Part shown: piece after piece, positions 28,463-39,759 of the stretch
How positions within the stretch are numbered: position 1 is the first letter of the stretch
Layout: every line of letters starts with the position of its first letter
Source: Corallium rubrum
Taxonomy: Eukaryota; Cnidaria; Anthozoa; Scleralcyonacea; Coralliidae
Assembly (NCBI GenBank): GCA_964035015.1
Contig: OZ036003.1
Span: 9,551,330 to 9,615,329, forward strand
DNA: 64,000 nucleotides
Direction: 5' to 3'
Translations under genes and position numbers: made by a program
The notes under the pieces: generated by a model
Database searches by the model: none
What the model was told of the DNA's origin: nothing
What the model saw: the letters and a program-made list of their open reading frames with translations, nothing else

Positions 28463-28823
28463 CAGGGTCTGAAATTTAAATTTTTTTTCAGTATCCCATG
28501 GGATACCAGGGTTCAAAGTTTTAGTATCCCCCCTAAGAATCCAGTATTCCACTTCTGGATACAAGTGACAACCATCCCTGCGAAGGTCCTGAGGACGAGA
28601 TTGACAAATATCAACGACGCTATCACTTGATTTACAAGATGGTGACTTATATAGATCAGTAGTGCTAACAAAGCTATCGGGAGATCAACGGAGGCCTTTT
28701 CCACTATCCCAATTTTTAAAATTTCATGGTATCTCATTGGGATACAAGTAAAACAGAAGTTGGTACCCCAAACGAAATTTTAGTATCCTGTGGATATCGG
28801 GGTACCGCAAATTTCAGACCCTG
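28463..28823. mobile_element. Short TIR element, 361 bp, with preserved empty site
   Basis: CAGGGTCTGAAATTT and AAATTTCAGACCCTG are perfect end repeats. GCACG is duplicated on both sides (28458-28462, 28824-28828). Unit C has the uninterrupted sequence AGTAGCACGAACC at about 37275-37287. Internally it repeats AGTATCCCATGGGATAC-like text. The 5-base duplication is unusual for the hAT-like ends. Confidence 0.8.
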
Positions 28824-28908
28824 GCACGAACCATTGCATTGTTTAACATACTGCAAAATTCCATTAATGGTCAAGATCGTTGTCAGACAAGTTCAGCTGC
28901 AATCATGC

Positions 28909-29106
28909 AGTTGTGTGGGAAGCAAGTTGATGTTGGAGGGGCACAACTTCAAAAGGGCATTTTGTTTGGGGGTAGAGCTTCAAAAGAACACTTGAGGCAC
29001 GTGTTTTATCATAAAACGGCACTTATCTTTTGCAAAAAGGGCCTTTACGACAAAGTGAGGGGCATATGTATGGCCACTCCGCCCCCCGGTTCCTGCGTCC
29101 CTGGCT
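28909..29106. mobile_element. Probable hAT-like insertion, ~200 bp, left end damaged
   Basis: CTGCAATC occurs at about 28899-28906 and 29107-29114 (8 bases), and unit C lacks the intervening sequence (about 37350). The right end reads CGTCCCTG, as in hAT ends, but the left does not start with CAGGG. Likely an insertion with an eroded end. Confidence 0.45.
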
Positions 29107-29808
29107 GCAATCGTTGCAAACTGAGTAGAATTTTCATTTTACGAATTTGATTACCAAATTATGTTTTTTTTACATATACAAAGATTTAGATTATATATAT
29201 ATATATATAGTGAGTACTTGCAGTTAAATTAGTAATGTTTCAAAAACTCATTAATACTTCACGAGGAAAACACAAAGGAAATCAGCATCATGTATGTCTG
29301 TGGTTTTATATCTGATAAAGAAACCTCACCTGATTTACATAAACTTTAGCTTTGATTTTCTCGGCTTAGACAACGTTATTTTTCAAACTTACTACGCCAA
29401 TGAACTTACCAAATGGGTCGTTTTTGAAGCTATTTCAAATATTCGCAGTACGTGTATTATCAGATCTAAAACACTTGGCTATCGCCTCGTGTTTTAAATT
29501 TGATAAAACACTGCTGCTCATGTTTTAAATATTACATAATTAAAAGAGTGTCACTAGAATAGTCAATGTATATATACTAAATACTTCGAGACAAAGTTAA
29601 AATATTATGTTTGCCAGTAACTACAAACAGCTCGATATGCAATAACGCATGCAGTCAACGTAATATAGTAAAAATTTTGCATTAAAATATAAGATATCAA
29701 AAAATAAGAAATAAAGTATCAACAATGGTCTAATCACTTTGAGAGAGATTATGACACCCAAGGAAACTTTGTTTAAAGGTTTACACGAAAACTAGATCGC
29801 ACTATGTA

Positions 29809-29851
29809 TTTTTTACAAAATCTTTACACTTTTCACAACGACATTCTTGAG
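29809..29851 (-). pseudogene. Orphan 3'-end stub of a JAB-family gene
   Basis: About 40 bases repeat the last codons of the family (reverse strand reads QECRCEKCKDFVK) some 80 bases beyond the stop codon of copy B, whose own version lies at 29935-29980. This stub is what remains of another copy after unequal recombination or a deletion. Confidence 0.7.
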
Positions 29852-29930
29852 TATACTGGCTGACGCCAAAGGATTTTACTTTGTTGGGAAGCCTCTAAAG
29901 TTGAAAGTTTGCACAGAATAAATATATTGA

Positions 29931-31583
29931 CTATTTGTTTTTTACGAAATCTTTACACTTTTCACAACGACATTCTTGGGATATAGCCAATAAGATCTTA
30001 GATGCTGAATCCAATTTCTTTGTTGAGGAGCGATTAGAAAGACCATGACATCCCGCATAACGGATATCTTTGTAATTTATCGTTGCTAACGAAACAGGGA
30101 ACGTCGAGGTAAGCGTGATGACCCACAGCTTCGACGAATGATTGAAGGACACTTCTAAGGTCGCTTCGTCCTGTCGAGTGACGTCATACTTGATCTGCGT
30201 TTTAAAACTTCCAGGGTCTGCAATGGAACTGTCATTCAATTCCTTAAGCATGGCATTGCCTTGTTCTGTGAGGAATAAGCTCGGAGAGGGGTCAGCGCGG
30301 GATACGCTCTCAACTGTCATTTTTGCACAGTCAGTGCAATCAAACGAACAATTTCTTTTGATAGATAGAAGAATGTCAATGTAGTTATTAAGAGAGTTGG
30401 GCTTGGCAGTTTGACATTCATCATTAGACTTGGGAATTTGATTATACCTACAGTAGTGCATCTTTGCTGGCTCTTCTGGAAAACGTTTTGGAAAAGTTAT
30501 TAACCAGGACTTATTTCTGTGCTTAAACTTCATCTCGATGTCACCAGAGGGATTGCCTTCCATACCGATATCTTGAGGGCGAAAATTAGAACGAATCCAA
30601 TCGTAAATTTTCTTTAACGTAATATCTCTCCTCGAGGGTTTCGTCTTGGTAGGGCTCTGGGAAGTTGACGGAGGCCCAGACATACGTGACGTTCCTCGGT
30701 GGTTTGCTTGGGATAAAGACAGATTTCTGCCATTCTGTTGTCTGGATGAGTCAGCATCAGGATAATCTGATGGAGGAGTCTCACCTTGCGGAGGAGTGTA
30801 AGGATTACTTGCAGAGACAGCGCGCACACTCCCAGTGTCGACCGCCCTAGCATAATCGGTAACAGAGGATGAGGAACGATCGTTCTTCATTGAAGCTACT
30901 CTTCGGCTACCATCGACAGGGGCACCTGGGGAAGAATTAACGCTGCTACTTTGTCGTTGGTTAGCGCTTCTTCTAGAATCATCTCTCGAAGTAGGCTGAT
31001 AGTTGTTCGTGGGAGTAATGTCCATTGGTTCGCTCTGTTGATTCTCTGAGCCAATATGCAGCTTTCTGGCGATCGTCCTATGACTCAAATCGCTTGTGAA
31101 CGGACTGTCGGCGTCCAGGACTTGAAATTCTGCTTTCAGACAAGTGTGTCCATTGTCGGTAAAAAAATACGGAGATAAAACCACTCTATCATTACCTTCT
31201 ATATTAGCGAAGATTACCAGAAACTTCTTCACACCTTGAGGATAGTTATTCCTCACAGTTCGTCGGTCCCCATCGCTTGGCTTGTTCAATGTCAAATGAT
31301 GATACGAGTGCCACTCGCCGATATGACACAACATGAACTTTTCATTTAAGAACTCCCCAACATGCTTCATGTATTCTACATCTTGACTAAACGACACATC
31401 GGTTCGCTTGCAGTCTTTGCCCGGACCAACGACAACTTGGACAACGGCATTCCCAGATGTTGTCCAAAGACCAAATAGGTTTCCGCCTGTTTCGATATGT
31501 TGATGACGGTACACCTCGGTACACATTGTGTTGTAGTCATTCTTGTATAAGAACACTTTATGCTCGCTCCTCCCGACAGACAT
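29931..31583 (-). CDS. JAB + two E2/RWD-like repeats, copy B (HSH changed to HSY, probably inactive)
   Basis: 550 residues, same plan as copy A and closely similar from end to end. Glu31, His92, Ser103 and Asp106 are kept, but the second metal His is Tyr94 (GEWHSYHH). JAMM enzymes need both His to hold zinc, so hydrolysis is unlikely unless a neighbouring His substitutes. The linker (165-320) is Ser/Gln-rich with extra Pro. E2/RWD-like repeats follow with WLITFPKRFPEEPAK and LWVITLTSTFPVSLA cores; CSFDCTDC and CRCEKC clusters are kept. The frame is intact over 1.65 kb, so it may be a binding-only pseudoenzyme rather than a dead gene. Confidence 0.8.
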   Translation of the reverse strand: MSVGRSEHKVFLYKNDYNTMCTEVYRHQHIETGGNLFGLWTTSGNAVVQVVVGPGKDCKRTDVSFSQDVEYMKHVGEFLNEKFMLCHIGEWHSYHHLTLNKPSDGDRRTVRNNYPQGVKKFLVIFANIEGNDRVVLSPYFFTDNGHTCLKAEFQVLDADSPFTSDLSHRTIARKLHIGSENQQSEPMDITPTNNYQPTSRDDSRRSANQRQSSSVNSSPGAPVDGSRRVASMKNDRSSSSVTDYARAVDTGSVRAVSASNPYTPPQGETPPSDYPDADSSRQQNGRNLSLSQANHRGTSRMSGPPSTSQSPTKTKPSRRDITLKKIYDWIRSNFRPQDIGMEGNPSGDIEMKFKHRNKSWLITFPKRFPEEPAKMHYCRYNQIPKSNDECQTAKPNSLNNYIDILLSIKRNCSFDCTDCAKMTVESVSRADPSPSLFLTEQGNAMLKELNDSSIADPGSFKTQIKYDVTRQDEATLEVSFNHSSKLWVITLTSTFPVSLATINYKDIRYAGCHGLSNRSSTKKLDSASKILLAISQECRCEKCKDFVKNK

Positions 31584-31713
31584 GTTGTTTGTCAGAAAGA
31601 TCTTATGAGTTATGATCTACGTACATTTCGCGAAGTCGATAGTGAAAGTAAAAATGCAAGCAACAACGTCAGAGGTTTCCTTAAATATTGTAATCTACTT
31701 TCAGTTTTGTATG

Positions 31714-31928
31714 CTTCCGACTTGTAAGCACGTGATGAAATTAAAACTGTGTTAAATTTCAGGTATTCAAGGCTACTCATATCAAAATGCGGTTAGGCCA
31801 ATATGCATGTAAACAAGTTTAAATACCACTGACCACAGCATTGTTGTGTGAATGTGAAAGCATTACTCGTTTATAGCGACAACTGTATAGGTTTCGGTTT
31901 TGTCGCTTCCGGTTTTTAAACACGTGAT
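31714..31928 (-). promoter_or_regulatory. Copy B promoter: two ETS/E-box modules
   Basis: CTTCCG-N9-CACGTGAT at 31714-31736 and 31906-31928, 130 and 320 bases upstream of the copy B ATG, in the same order as at copy A. The second ETS site reads CTTCCGG. Confidence 0.6.
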
Positions 31929-31999
31929 AAATTAAGACACAAATGTATATATAATAAAAAGTCAAAATGATATTTATCTGTAATATAATTGTTTTGTTT

Positions 32000-33353
32000 T
32001 TATTAAATAAAGACAGATAATGTTTAAGTCATCGATGATATATTATAGCTATAGCAAAAATATACATTGGGAATATAGTTCCCACAATATATGCATGATT
32101 TTCCAAGAAAACTACAATAATATCATTTTCTAAGAAGGAAAGTAATTAGTACTTACCAGGAAAACAGGTCACGGTGTTGACATTTTTGTTTCTACATCAT
32201 GCTGCTAAATTATGAAGAGAATGTAAAAAGTTAATATCAGTTCGGATTTCAGAACATCCGTACAACAACGAAAAATTCGCCGAATATCGCCGTATAAGAA
32301 CGTATACCTAATATGAACGGTTTTTCTGATTGGCTATATAATTAACCAATCACATTGTTAATTTTATAGACTGGGGTTCCGGTTTTTGTTTGGGTTGGGT
32401 TGGGTAACCCAAAGCAATCAGAAACCTAAGTAGTCTTACGATAGTGATCGACGTGATTACTCTGTAATTGCAATAATCGGCACAACCGTACGGTTCCCAT
32501 CAAATAATCACGATACGTTACGCAAGTTCAATTTGGGGTGATTGTGGGAGTTATACAGGACGGACGCAAGTGCAGTTTTGTACTTTGGACGTTACAAAGA
32601 GTTCAAACTGATCATGAAGTGCTTAATGCGCTTGCGTATACGTTGTTACAACTTGTGTTTGTGCTAATTTTAATTTACATGTGTGAATCAGGCTTCAAGG
32701 CCATGCCTTGTTACACGGTGCAATTTTTCATACACAAGTTTCTCGCAAAGCCAACAGCATTGATGTAATTGTCGCAAGACATGGTTGCACAAACCATCAT
32801 TGCATGGCCATTGTGTAACACGCTGTGTAATTGTCAATTTGTCACGATATCTTTGCGAGACAAGTTGCTGCATACAATCATTGCACAGAGCAGAACTTTT
32901 TACGGGTTTGATTACAAAATCATGTTTTTTCTTACATATAGAATTACAAAGACTTAGATTATAAATATATTCAGTACACTTGACGTTAAATTAGTAATGT
33001 ATAAATAGAGTGTCACTAGTATAGTCAATGTATTTATATATTTCGAGCCAAAGTTAAAATATTATATGCTTGCCAATAACTGTAAACTGCTCGATATGCA
33101 AATGCAATACTAAAATCAATACTAAATACTAAAGTCATTAATACACAATGTCAGAAAGAACTTTTACACAAAGATATTTGATTTAAAAATAACAATTACT
33201 TGTACAATTGCAATGCGCCCATGCCGTCAAATATAATATTTCTACATTAAAGTATTAAAAATGTCAAGTATGAACAATCGTCTAATCTCTATCATTAATT
33301 TTCCATGCAATCTTAGAGAAGGAATATAACATCCAAGGAAACTTTGTTTAAAA
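32000..33353. other. Unit B upstream/unit C downstream spacer
   Basis: Duplicated non-coding sequence matching that upstream of copies A and C (TAAAGACAGATAATGTTTAAGTC, GTTGACATTTTTGTTTC, and others), lacking the three MITEs found in unit A. An inverted repeat occurs at about 32700-32850 (CCATGCCTTGTTACACGGTG mirrored near 32810-32835). No gene seen. Confidence 0.6.
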
Positions 33354-34885
33354 CTAGATTGCACTATTTTTCTTTACAAAATCCTTACACTTTTCACAAC
33401 GACATTCTTTGGATATAGCTAATAAGATGTTGGATACTGAATTCAACTTCTTTACGGTGTAATCAGCACTTAGTAAGCGCACAGTATAAAGTCCTCCATA
33501 ATTCCCGGCTTTGTATCCAACCTTCGCCGGGGAATCGGGAAACGTCGAGGTAAGTGTGACAACCCACAGCTTGGACGAATGTGTGAAAGACACTTCTAAA
33601 ATTGCCTCGTCCTGAAGGAAATCATACTTCATCTCTCTTTTAAAACTACCAGGATCTGCAACCCAACAGTTTTAGTTTTAGTTTTGTCACACAATTCCTC
33701 AAGCATGGCATTGCCTTTCTCTGTGAGGAATAAGCTCAGAGAGGGGTCAGCTTGTGTTAAGCTCTCAGCAGTAATTTTTTTACAAGGGCTGCAAATACTG
33801 CTGCAACTCCTTTTTATTGATAGAAGAATATTAATGTAGTTATTCAGAGTCTTGGGCTTGCAAATAAATGAACACTCAACAAATCGCTCGGGCTTTTGAT
33901 AATGAAAACAGGACGAAATCTTTGCTGGCTCCTCCGGAAAACGTTTTGGAAACTCTATTAACCATAAGTAATCTTTGTGCTTAAACTTCATCTTGATATC
34001 ACCAGAGGGATTGCCTTGAATATCTATCTCCCGAGGGTGGAAATTGGATTGAATCTCATCGTAAACTTTCTTCAACATGATATCTTTCCTCGTCTGCTTT
34101 TCGTTCTCAACACTTTGCAAACGATTTGAAGACGAATGATTCGTCGTGGCGGGGGTTTGAGAGGTTGACGGGGGTCCTGATTCATGAGGCACTCCTGTCT
34201 CCATGGTTTGGTCTAAAGACGGATTTCTGCCATTCTGTTGTCTGACGGAGTCAGCTCCAGGATAATCTGGTGGAGGAGTCTCAGCTTGTGGAGTAGTGGA
34301 AGAATTTCTTGCAGAGGCATCGCCACTCCCGCTCTTCACCGCCCCAGCATCATCAGTAACAGAGGATGAAGAATTCTTATTCCTCTGAGAGGCTGTTCGA
34401 TTATCATCAGAAGCCAGGGAAGAATTACCGCCACTGCTTTGTTGCTGGTTAGCGCTTCTTCTAGAACCATCTCTCGAAGGCTGATGGTTGTTTGCAGGAG
34501 TAATGTCCATCGGTTCGGCGGGTTCGCTCTGTGACAGTTGATTCTCCGAGCCAATGTCCAGCTCCCTGGCGATTGTCCTATGACTCAAATAGCTTGTAAA
34601 CGGACTGTCGACGTCCAGGACTTGAAATTCTGCTTTCTCACAAGTGTATCCATTGTCCGTGAAAAAATACGGAGATAGAACAATTCTATCAGCACCTTCT
34701 ATATTTGCGATGATTAGCAGAAACTTCTTCATACCTTGAGGAAAGTTATCCCTCACTGTTCGTTGGTCTCCAGAGCTTGGTTCGTTCAATGTCAAACGAT
34801 GATGCGAATGCCATTCGCCGATATGACACAGCATGAACTTTTCATCTAAAAACTTCCCGACACGTTTCATGTACTCTGTATCCTG

Positions 34886-36006
34886 CAGGGCCTTTTTTAA
34901 GGATTTGCCAGTGGGGGGGGCCATTCGTGGAAAGGGACCTTCATGGTTTCTGTTCTTAATTAAACGGTCACTGCAATCGGAAAAGCGTTTTTAGGGAACA
35001 GAATCTTTTAGTGTCTCAGGGCCGTAGCCACGAAGATAGCATTGTGCGACAAATCCCTTCTAGGATGGTCCAGGGGCATGCTCCCTGGGAGAATTTTGAA
35101 AATTGAGGGCTCTAAAATGGCGTTTCCCGCATTCTGAGACTACTCTGATCCCCAGATGTACATCGAAAATCATGCAAACTCGTGTATGGTTTAACCATAT
35201 GCAACGTCCTTCTAACGTCGAGGAGAAATGAGCCTGGGTACGTGATATGCTTTAGTAGATGCCTTCAGTTGCTTCAAACAGGCTGTTTAATAATAAACTG
35301 GCTTTCGAAACAGTGCAACTGCTTCTATCATCCAGATATCAGTCACTATTCAGTATAAGAATTTCTGAAAAATTTATGTTCCATGAAATTATTGGTGCGA
35401 CAAATGTCGCACTTGCCGCACCGGTGGCTACGGCCATGTGTCTGTGTATGACGGCATACTTCAGAAGAAAATTTTAAAAACTTTAACGTTTTTGGAAAAT
35501 TATTTTCACTTTTTCAGCATTATAGCAATACAAGTTGGGAGCACTCTCGATTTTTTATATATCAGGGGGAAACGTTTAGCACATAATATATATTTCTGCC
35601 GTTATTTAAATGATTTCAGACCTCAAACATTTGACAGTAACTCTAACCTAGTAATACGGTAAAACTCTTTTTAGATAAAAGAACAACAAAACAAAATGGC
35701 TGCCACTTAAGCTCTCTTGCCAGTTTCCCACACAACTGCCATGTCATCAATAATAAGGCCAAACATGAGCCATTGTGCTGTCTTTTCTTTAAAATCATTC
35801 ACTTCATTATAAAACAGATTTAAAGCATTTTGAACTCATATTTTTTGAATTTGTAAACTAATTTGCTTTATAGTTTATACAAATAGAAACTTAAAAACTA
35901 TTGTACTGGGGGGGGGGGGGGGGGGGCAAAAGTGCCCAGTGGGGGGGCCATGAGGGCGGCTGGGGGGGGCATGGCCCCCCCAGTACCAGTGTTAGAAAAG
36001 GCCCTG
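34886..36006. mobile_element. hAT-type transposon, 1,121 bp, inside JAB copy C
   Basis: Ends CAGGGCCTTTTTTAAGG and AGAAAAGGCCCTG (inverted repeats, one or two mismatches), with an exact 8-base duplication GTATCCTG at 34878-34885 and 36007-36014. Poly-G tracts lie near both ends. No transposase frame. A nested element with CAGGGCCGTAGCCAC/GTGGCTACGGCCATG ends lies at about 35017-35438. Confidence 0.92.
35017..35438. mobile_element. Nested hAT-like element, ~420 bp
   Basis: CAGGGCCGTAGCCAC at the left is mirrored by GTGGCTACGGCCATG at the right, inside the 34886-36006 transposon. The flanks share TGTCT only, so an 8-base duplication is not clear. Text is like the other CAGGG...GTAGCCA elements of the window. 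Confidence 0.6.
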
Positions 36007-36467
36007 GTATCCTGATCAAACGACACATCGGTTCGCTTGCAGTCCTTTCCCGGACCAACGACAACGTGGACGACTGCATTTCCAGACGTTGTCCAAAGAC
36101 CAAATAGGTTTCCGCCTGTTTCGATATGTTGATGACGGTACACCTCGGTACATATTGTGTTAAAGTCATTCTTGTATAAGAATACTCTATGCTCACTTCT
36201 CCCGACAGACATGTTATTTGGTCAGAAAGATCTAGTGATCCACATCTATTTCGAAGTCGATGGTGAGAGTAAAAATGCAAGCAACAACGCCAGAGTTTTG
36301 CCTTAAATATTGTAATCGCTTTTCAGTTTTGTATGCTAGCATACATGGAGTAAACAAGTTTAAATACCATTATACCACAGAGTTGTTACGTGAACGTGAA
36401 AGCGTTACTCCTTTATAGGGGCAACCTCAAAAATATGCTCTTCACTGTATTGGATTCGGTTTTGTCA

Positions 36468-36490
36468 CTTCCGTTTTATAAACACGTGAT
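36468..36490 (-). promoter_or_regulatory. Copy C promoter: one ETS/E-box module
   Basis: CTTCCG-N9-CACGTGAT, about 255 bases upstream of the copy C ATG. The proximal module present in A, B and D is missing here because the stretch around 36340 carries a deletion. Confidence 0.6.
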
Positions 36491-37745
36491 ACATTAAGAG
36501 ACAATGTATATCTTTATAAAATAATCTTATATCTACTCAAGTCAAAATAATATTTAACTGTAATATAATTGTTTTGTTTTCTATTTAATAAAGACAGATA
36601 ATGTTTAAGTCAACGATGATATATTGGCTTATTTGGCTATAGCAAAAATATACATTACGAATATAATTCCCGCAATATGCATGATTTTCCAAGAACGCTA
36701 CAATAAGATCATTTTCTAAGAAGGAAAGTACTTAGTACTTACCAGGAAAACAAGTCACGGTGTTGACATTTTGTTTCTACATCATGCTGCTAAATTATGA
36801 AGAGAATGCAACAAGTTAGTGTAAGCTCGGATTTCAAAACATCCACAACGAAAAATTCGCCGAACCACTATCGCCGTATAAAGAGGCGTATATACCTGAT
36901 ATGAACAGTTTTTCTGATTGGCTATATAATTAACCAATCACATTGTTAATTTTATAGACTAAGGGTTCGGCAGGAATACACGATTGTTTTCGCAGGCTTG
37001 GGTTTGGGTTTTTGTTTAGTTTGTTTGGGTTAGTTGACTCAAACCAATCAGAAACCGTCTTAGTTCTTATGATAGTGACGTGATCGGACCCTATAATCGC
37101 AATATATAGTCGCCACAATCGCTAAGCGCATGTTTACATGTGCGATTGTTTATGCGAAATCGCTGCGCTAGCGTATACGTTGTTGTGCTTGTGTTAATTT
37201 TACATGGGTAAATCAGGCTTTAAAGGCAACGTTGTTACACTGTGCAATTTTTCAACGTAACTGTTGCGAAACAAGTAGCACGAACCATTGTATTGTTTAA
37301 CATACTGCAAAATTCCATTAATGGTCAAGATCGTTGTCAGACAAGTTGCGCTGCACAGAGTAGAATGTAATTCTATAAAATTAATTCGGAAAGAAACATT
37401 ATCTCGCGTTTATGCAATACAAGGTAATTAGCTTAAAAAAACTTCTTTTTTTACATACAACGATTTAGATTATATATTTAATACTTTTAGTGCCTTTAAA
37501 TTGGTGATATACAGAATTATGTACTAATGTCAGAAAAAACTTTTATAAAAAGTTGCACCAAGCAGTATATATCACCTCTACAAAACATTTCGTCAACGTT
37601 ATAATATTCTACATACAGTATATAAGTACCGTCAAACTCATTTTTCATCTAATCTTTGAGAGTGAATTACACTACACTGGGAAACTTTGTTTAAAGCTCA
37701 CACGAGAAGGATTATAGTATTTTTACAAAATTGTTAATTGTACTA

Positions 37746-39401
37746 TTACATAACTGCTTTTTCCTTACACTTTTCACAAGAGCATTCTTGAGATATAGCT
37801 AATAAGATCTTCGATGCTGAATCCAAATCCCCTCTTAAAGAGTAATCAGCTTTCAATAAACACGCAAGTCTTCCATAACGCTCATAATTTACCTTTGCTA
37901 GGGGATCAGGAAACGTCGAGGTAAGCGTGACGACCCACAGCTTGGATGAATGTTTAAAGGACACTTCTAAGGTCGCTTCGTGCTGTAGAATGTCGTCGTC
38001 ATATTTGATCTGTGTTTTAAAACTTCCAGGGTCTGCAATAGATCCTTCAGTTTTTTCAGACAATTCTTTAAGCATGGCATAACCTTGTTCGGTGAGAAAT
38101 AAGCTTGGAGAATATCCAGCCTTGGTTAAGCTTTCAGCGGTCATTTTATCACAGGTGTTGCAAAAGCCGTACATCCTGCATATCTTTTTGATGGACAGAA
38201 GAATGTCAATGTAGTTATTTAGAGACTTCGGCTTGCGAATACGACATTTATCGGAATGCTCAGGCTTTCGTGTGTGATAACAGCGAAAAATCTTGGCTGG
38301 CTGCTCCGGAAAACGTTTTGGAAACTCTATTAACCATGATTTATCTTGGTGCTTAAATTTCATCTCGATGTCACCAGTGCTAGGATTACGATCAATATCT
38401 ATTTTTGGATGGTACAAATGAGAGTGAATCTCATCGTGAACCTTCTTCAACATGATATCTTTCTTCCTTTCCTTTTCCTCATCAGCACTTTGCAAAAGAT
38501 TTGAAGACGAAGGATTCGTCGCGGTAGGGGTTTGAGAGGCTGACAGAGCCCCAGACTCATGAGGCGTTCCTGTCTCCATGGTTTGGTCTAACGACGGATT
38601 TCTGGGAGGCGTCTCAGCTTGTGGAATAGTGGAAGACTTTCTTGCAGAGGCATCGCCACTCCCGCTCTTCACCACCCCAGCATAATCAGTAACAGAGGAT
38701 GAAGAATGCCTCTGAGAGGCTGTTCGATTATCATCAGAAGCCAGGGAAGAATTATCGCCACTGCTTTGTTGCTGGTTAGCGCTTCTTCTAGAACCATCTC
38801 TCGAAGGCTGATGGTTGTTTGCAGGAGTAATATCCATCGGCTCGTCGGGTTCGCTCTGTCGCTGTTGATTCTCCGAGCCAATGTCCAGCTCTCCGGCGAT
38901 TGTTGGATCCGTTGTAAACGGACTGTCGACGTCCAGGACTTGGAATTCTGCTTTCTCACAAGTGTGTCCATCGTTGGTGAAAAAATACGGAGATAGAACA
39001 ATTCTATCAGCACCTTCTATATTGGCAATGATAACCAGAAACTTCTTCATACCTTGGGGATAATTATTCCTCACAGTTCGTCGGTCCCCACCGCTTGGTT
39101 CGTTCAATGTCAAATGATGATGCGAATGCCACTCGCCGATATGACACAACATGAACTTTCCATTTAAGAACTCTCCAACACGCTTCATGTATTCTATATC
39201 TTGATTAAACGACACATCGGTTCGCTTGCACTCTTTGCCCGGTCCAACGACAACGTGGACGATGGCGTTCCCAGACGTTGTCCAAAGACCAAATAGGTTT
39301 CCACCTGTTTCGATATGTTGATGACGGTACACTTCGGTACACATTGTGTTGTAGTCATTCTTGTATAAGAATACTTTATGCTCGCTCTTCCCGACAGACA
39401 T
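37746..39401 (-). CDS. JAB/JAMM + two E2/RWD-like repeats, copy D (intact)
   Basis: 551 residues. The JAB domain keeps Glu31, His92, His94, Ser103 and Asp106 (GEWHSHHHLTLNEPSGGD), so it can be an active isopeptidase. The linker (165-315) is Ser/Gln-rich. The first E2/RWD-like repeat (about 320-425) has a WLIEFPKRFPEQPAKIF core. The second (about 440-551) has LWVVTLTSTFPDPLAKV and ends CSCEKCKE. Copies C and D share linker sequence (for example SSGDNSSLASDDNRTASQR-like text) not seen in A and B, which groups the copies as A with B and C with D. Divergence is greatest in the E2/RWD-like repeats, least in the JAB domain. Confidence 0.82.
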   Translation of the reverse strand: MSVGKSEHKVFLYKNDYNTMCTEVYRHQHIETGGNLFGLWTTSGNAIVHVVVGPGKECKRTDVSFNQDIEYMKRVGEFLNGKFMLCHIGEWHSHHHLTLNEPSGGDRRTVRNNYPQGMKKFLVIIANIEGADRIVLSPYFFTNDGHTCEKAEFQVLDVDSPFTTDPTIAGELDIGSENQQRQSEPDEPMDITPANNHQPSRDGSRRSANQQQSSGDNSSLASDDNRTASQRHSSSSVTDYAGVVKSGSGDASARKSSTIPQAETPPRNPSLDQTMETGTPHESGALSASQTPTATNPSSSNLLQSADEEKERKKDIMLKKVHDEIHSHLYHPKIDIDRNPSTGDIEMKFKHQDKSWLIEFPKRFPEQPAKIFRCYHTRKPEHSDKCRIRKPKSLNNYIDILLSIKKICRMYGFCNTCDKMTAESLTKAGYSPSLFLTEQGYAMLKELSEKTEGSIADPGSFKTQIKYDDDILQHEATLEVSFKHSSKLWVVTLTSTFPDPLAKVNYERYGRLACLLKADYSLRGDLDSASKILLAISQECSCEKCKEKAVM

Positions 39402-39520
39402 GTTAAGAACTGAAGGCTTATTCGTCTGTATCTATCACGAAGTCAACGAGGAACGTGAAAATGCAAGTAACAACGCCAAAGGGTTTCCTTAAATATTGTA
39501 ATCTAGTTTCGGTTTCGCCG

Positions 39521-39756
39521 CTTCCGACTTGTAAACACGTGATTAAATTTAAAAACGCGTTAGATTTTAGATAATTATCCAGACTGGAAGAAAGACAATT
39601 ATATTCATATCAATATTAGTTATCTAGGCCAGCAGATTTGACGAGATTCAAGTTTAAATACGGCGCGTTAGCGACTACATCAAGTCTCACTCTTAATGAT
39701 GGTGTTACATGTAAATATGTTTCGATTTTGCCACTTCCGTTTAGCAAACACGTGAT
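39521..39756 (-). promoter_or_regulatory. Copy D promoter: two ETS/E-box modules
   Basis: CTTCCG-N9-CACGTGAT at 39521-39543 and 39734-39756, 120 and 333 bases upstream of the copy D ATG. Although flanking sequence has diverged from units A-C, both modules and the 9-base spacer are unchanged. Confidence 0.6.
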
Positions 39757-39759
39757 TAA

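Larger units (their letters stand above)
33354..36212 (-). pseudogene. JAB + E2/RWD-like copy C, split by a hAT element and frameshifted
   Basis: The N-terminal part (ATG at 36212, through Glu31 of the JAB domain and about residue 68) is separated from the rest by a 1,121-bp hAT insertion at 34886-36006. The remainder, about 34885 to 33629, keeps the HSHHRLTLNEPSSGD block with both metal His, the linker and the first E2/RWD-like repeat. A frameshift near 33660, beside a TTTTAG repeat, moves the second repeat to another frame (33632-33354). Without the two breaks it would resemble copies A and D. A product starting downstream would lack Glu31, so it should be inactive. Confidence 0.85.
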
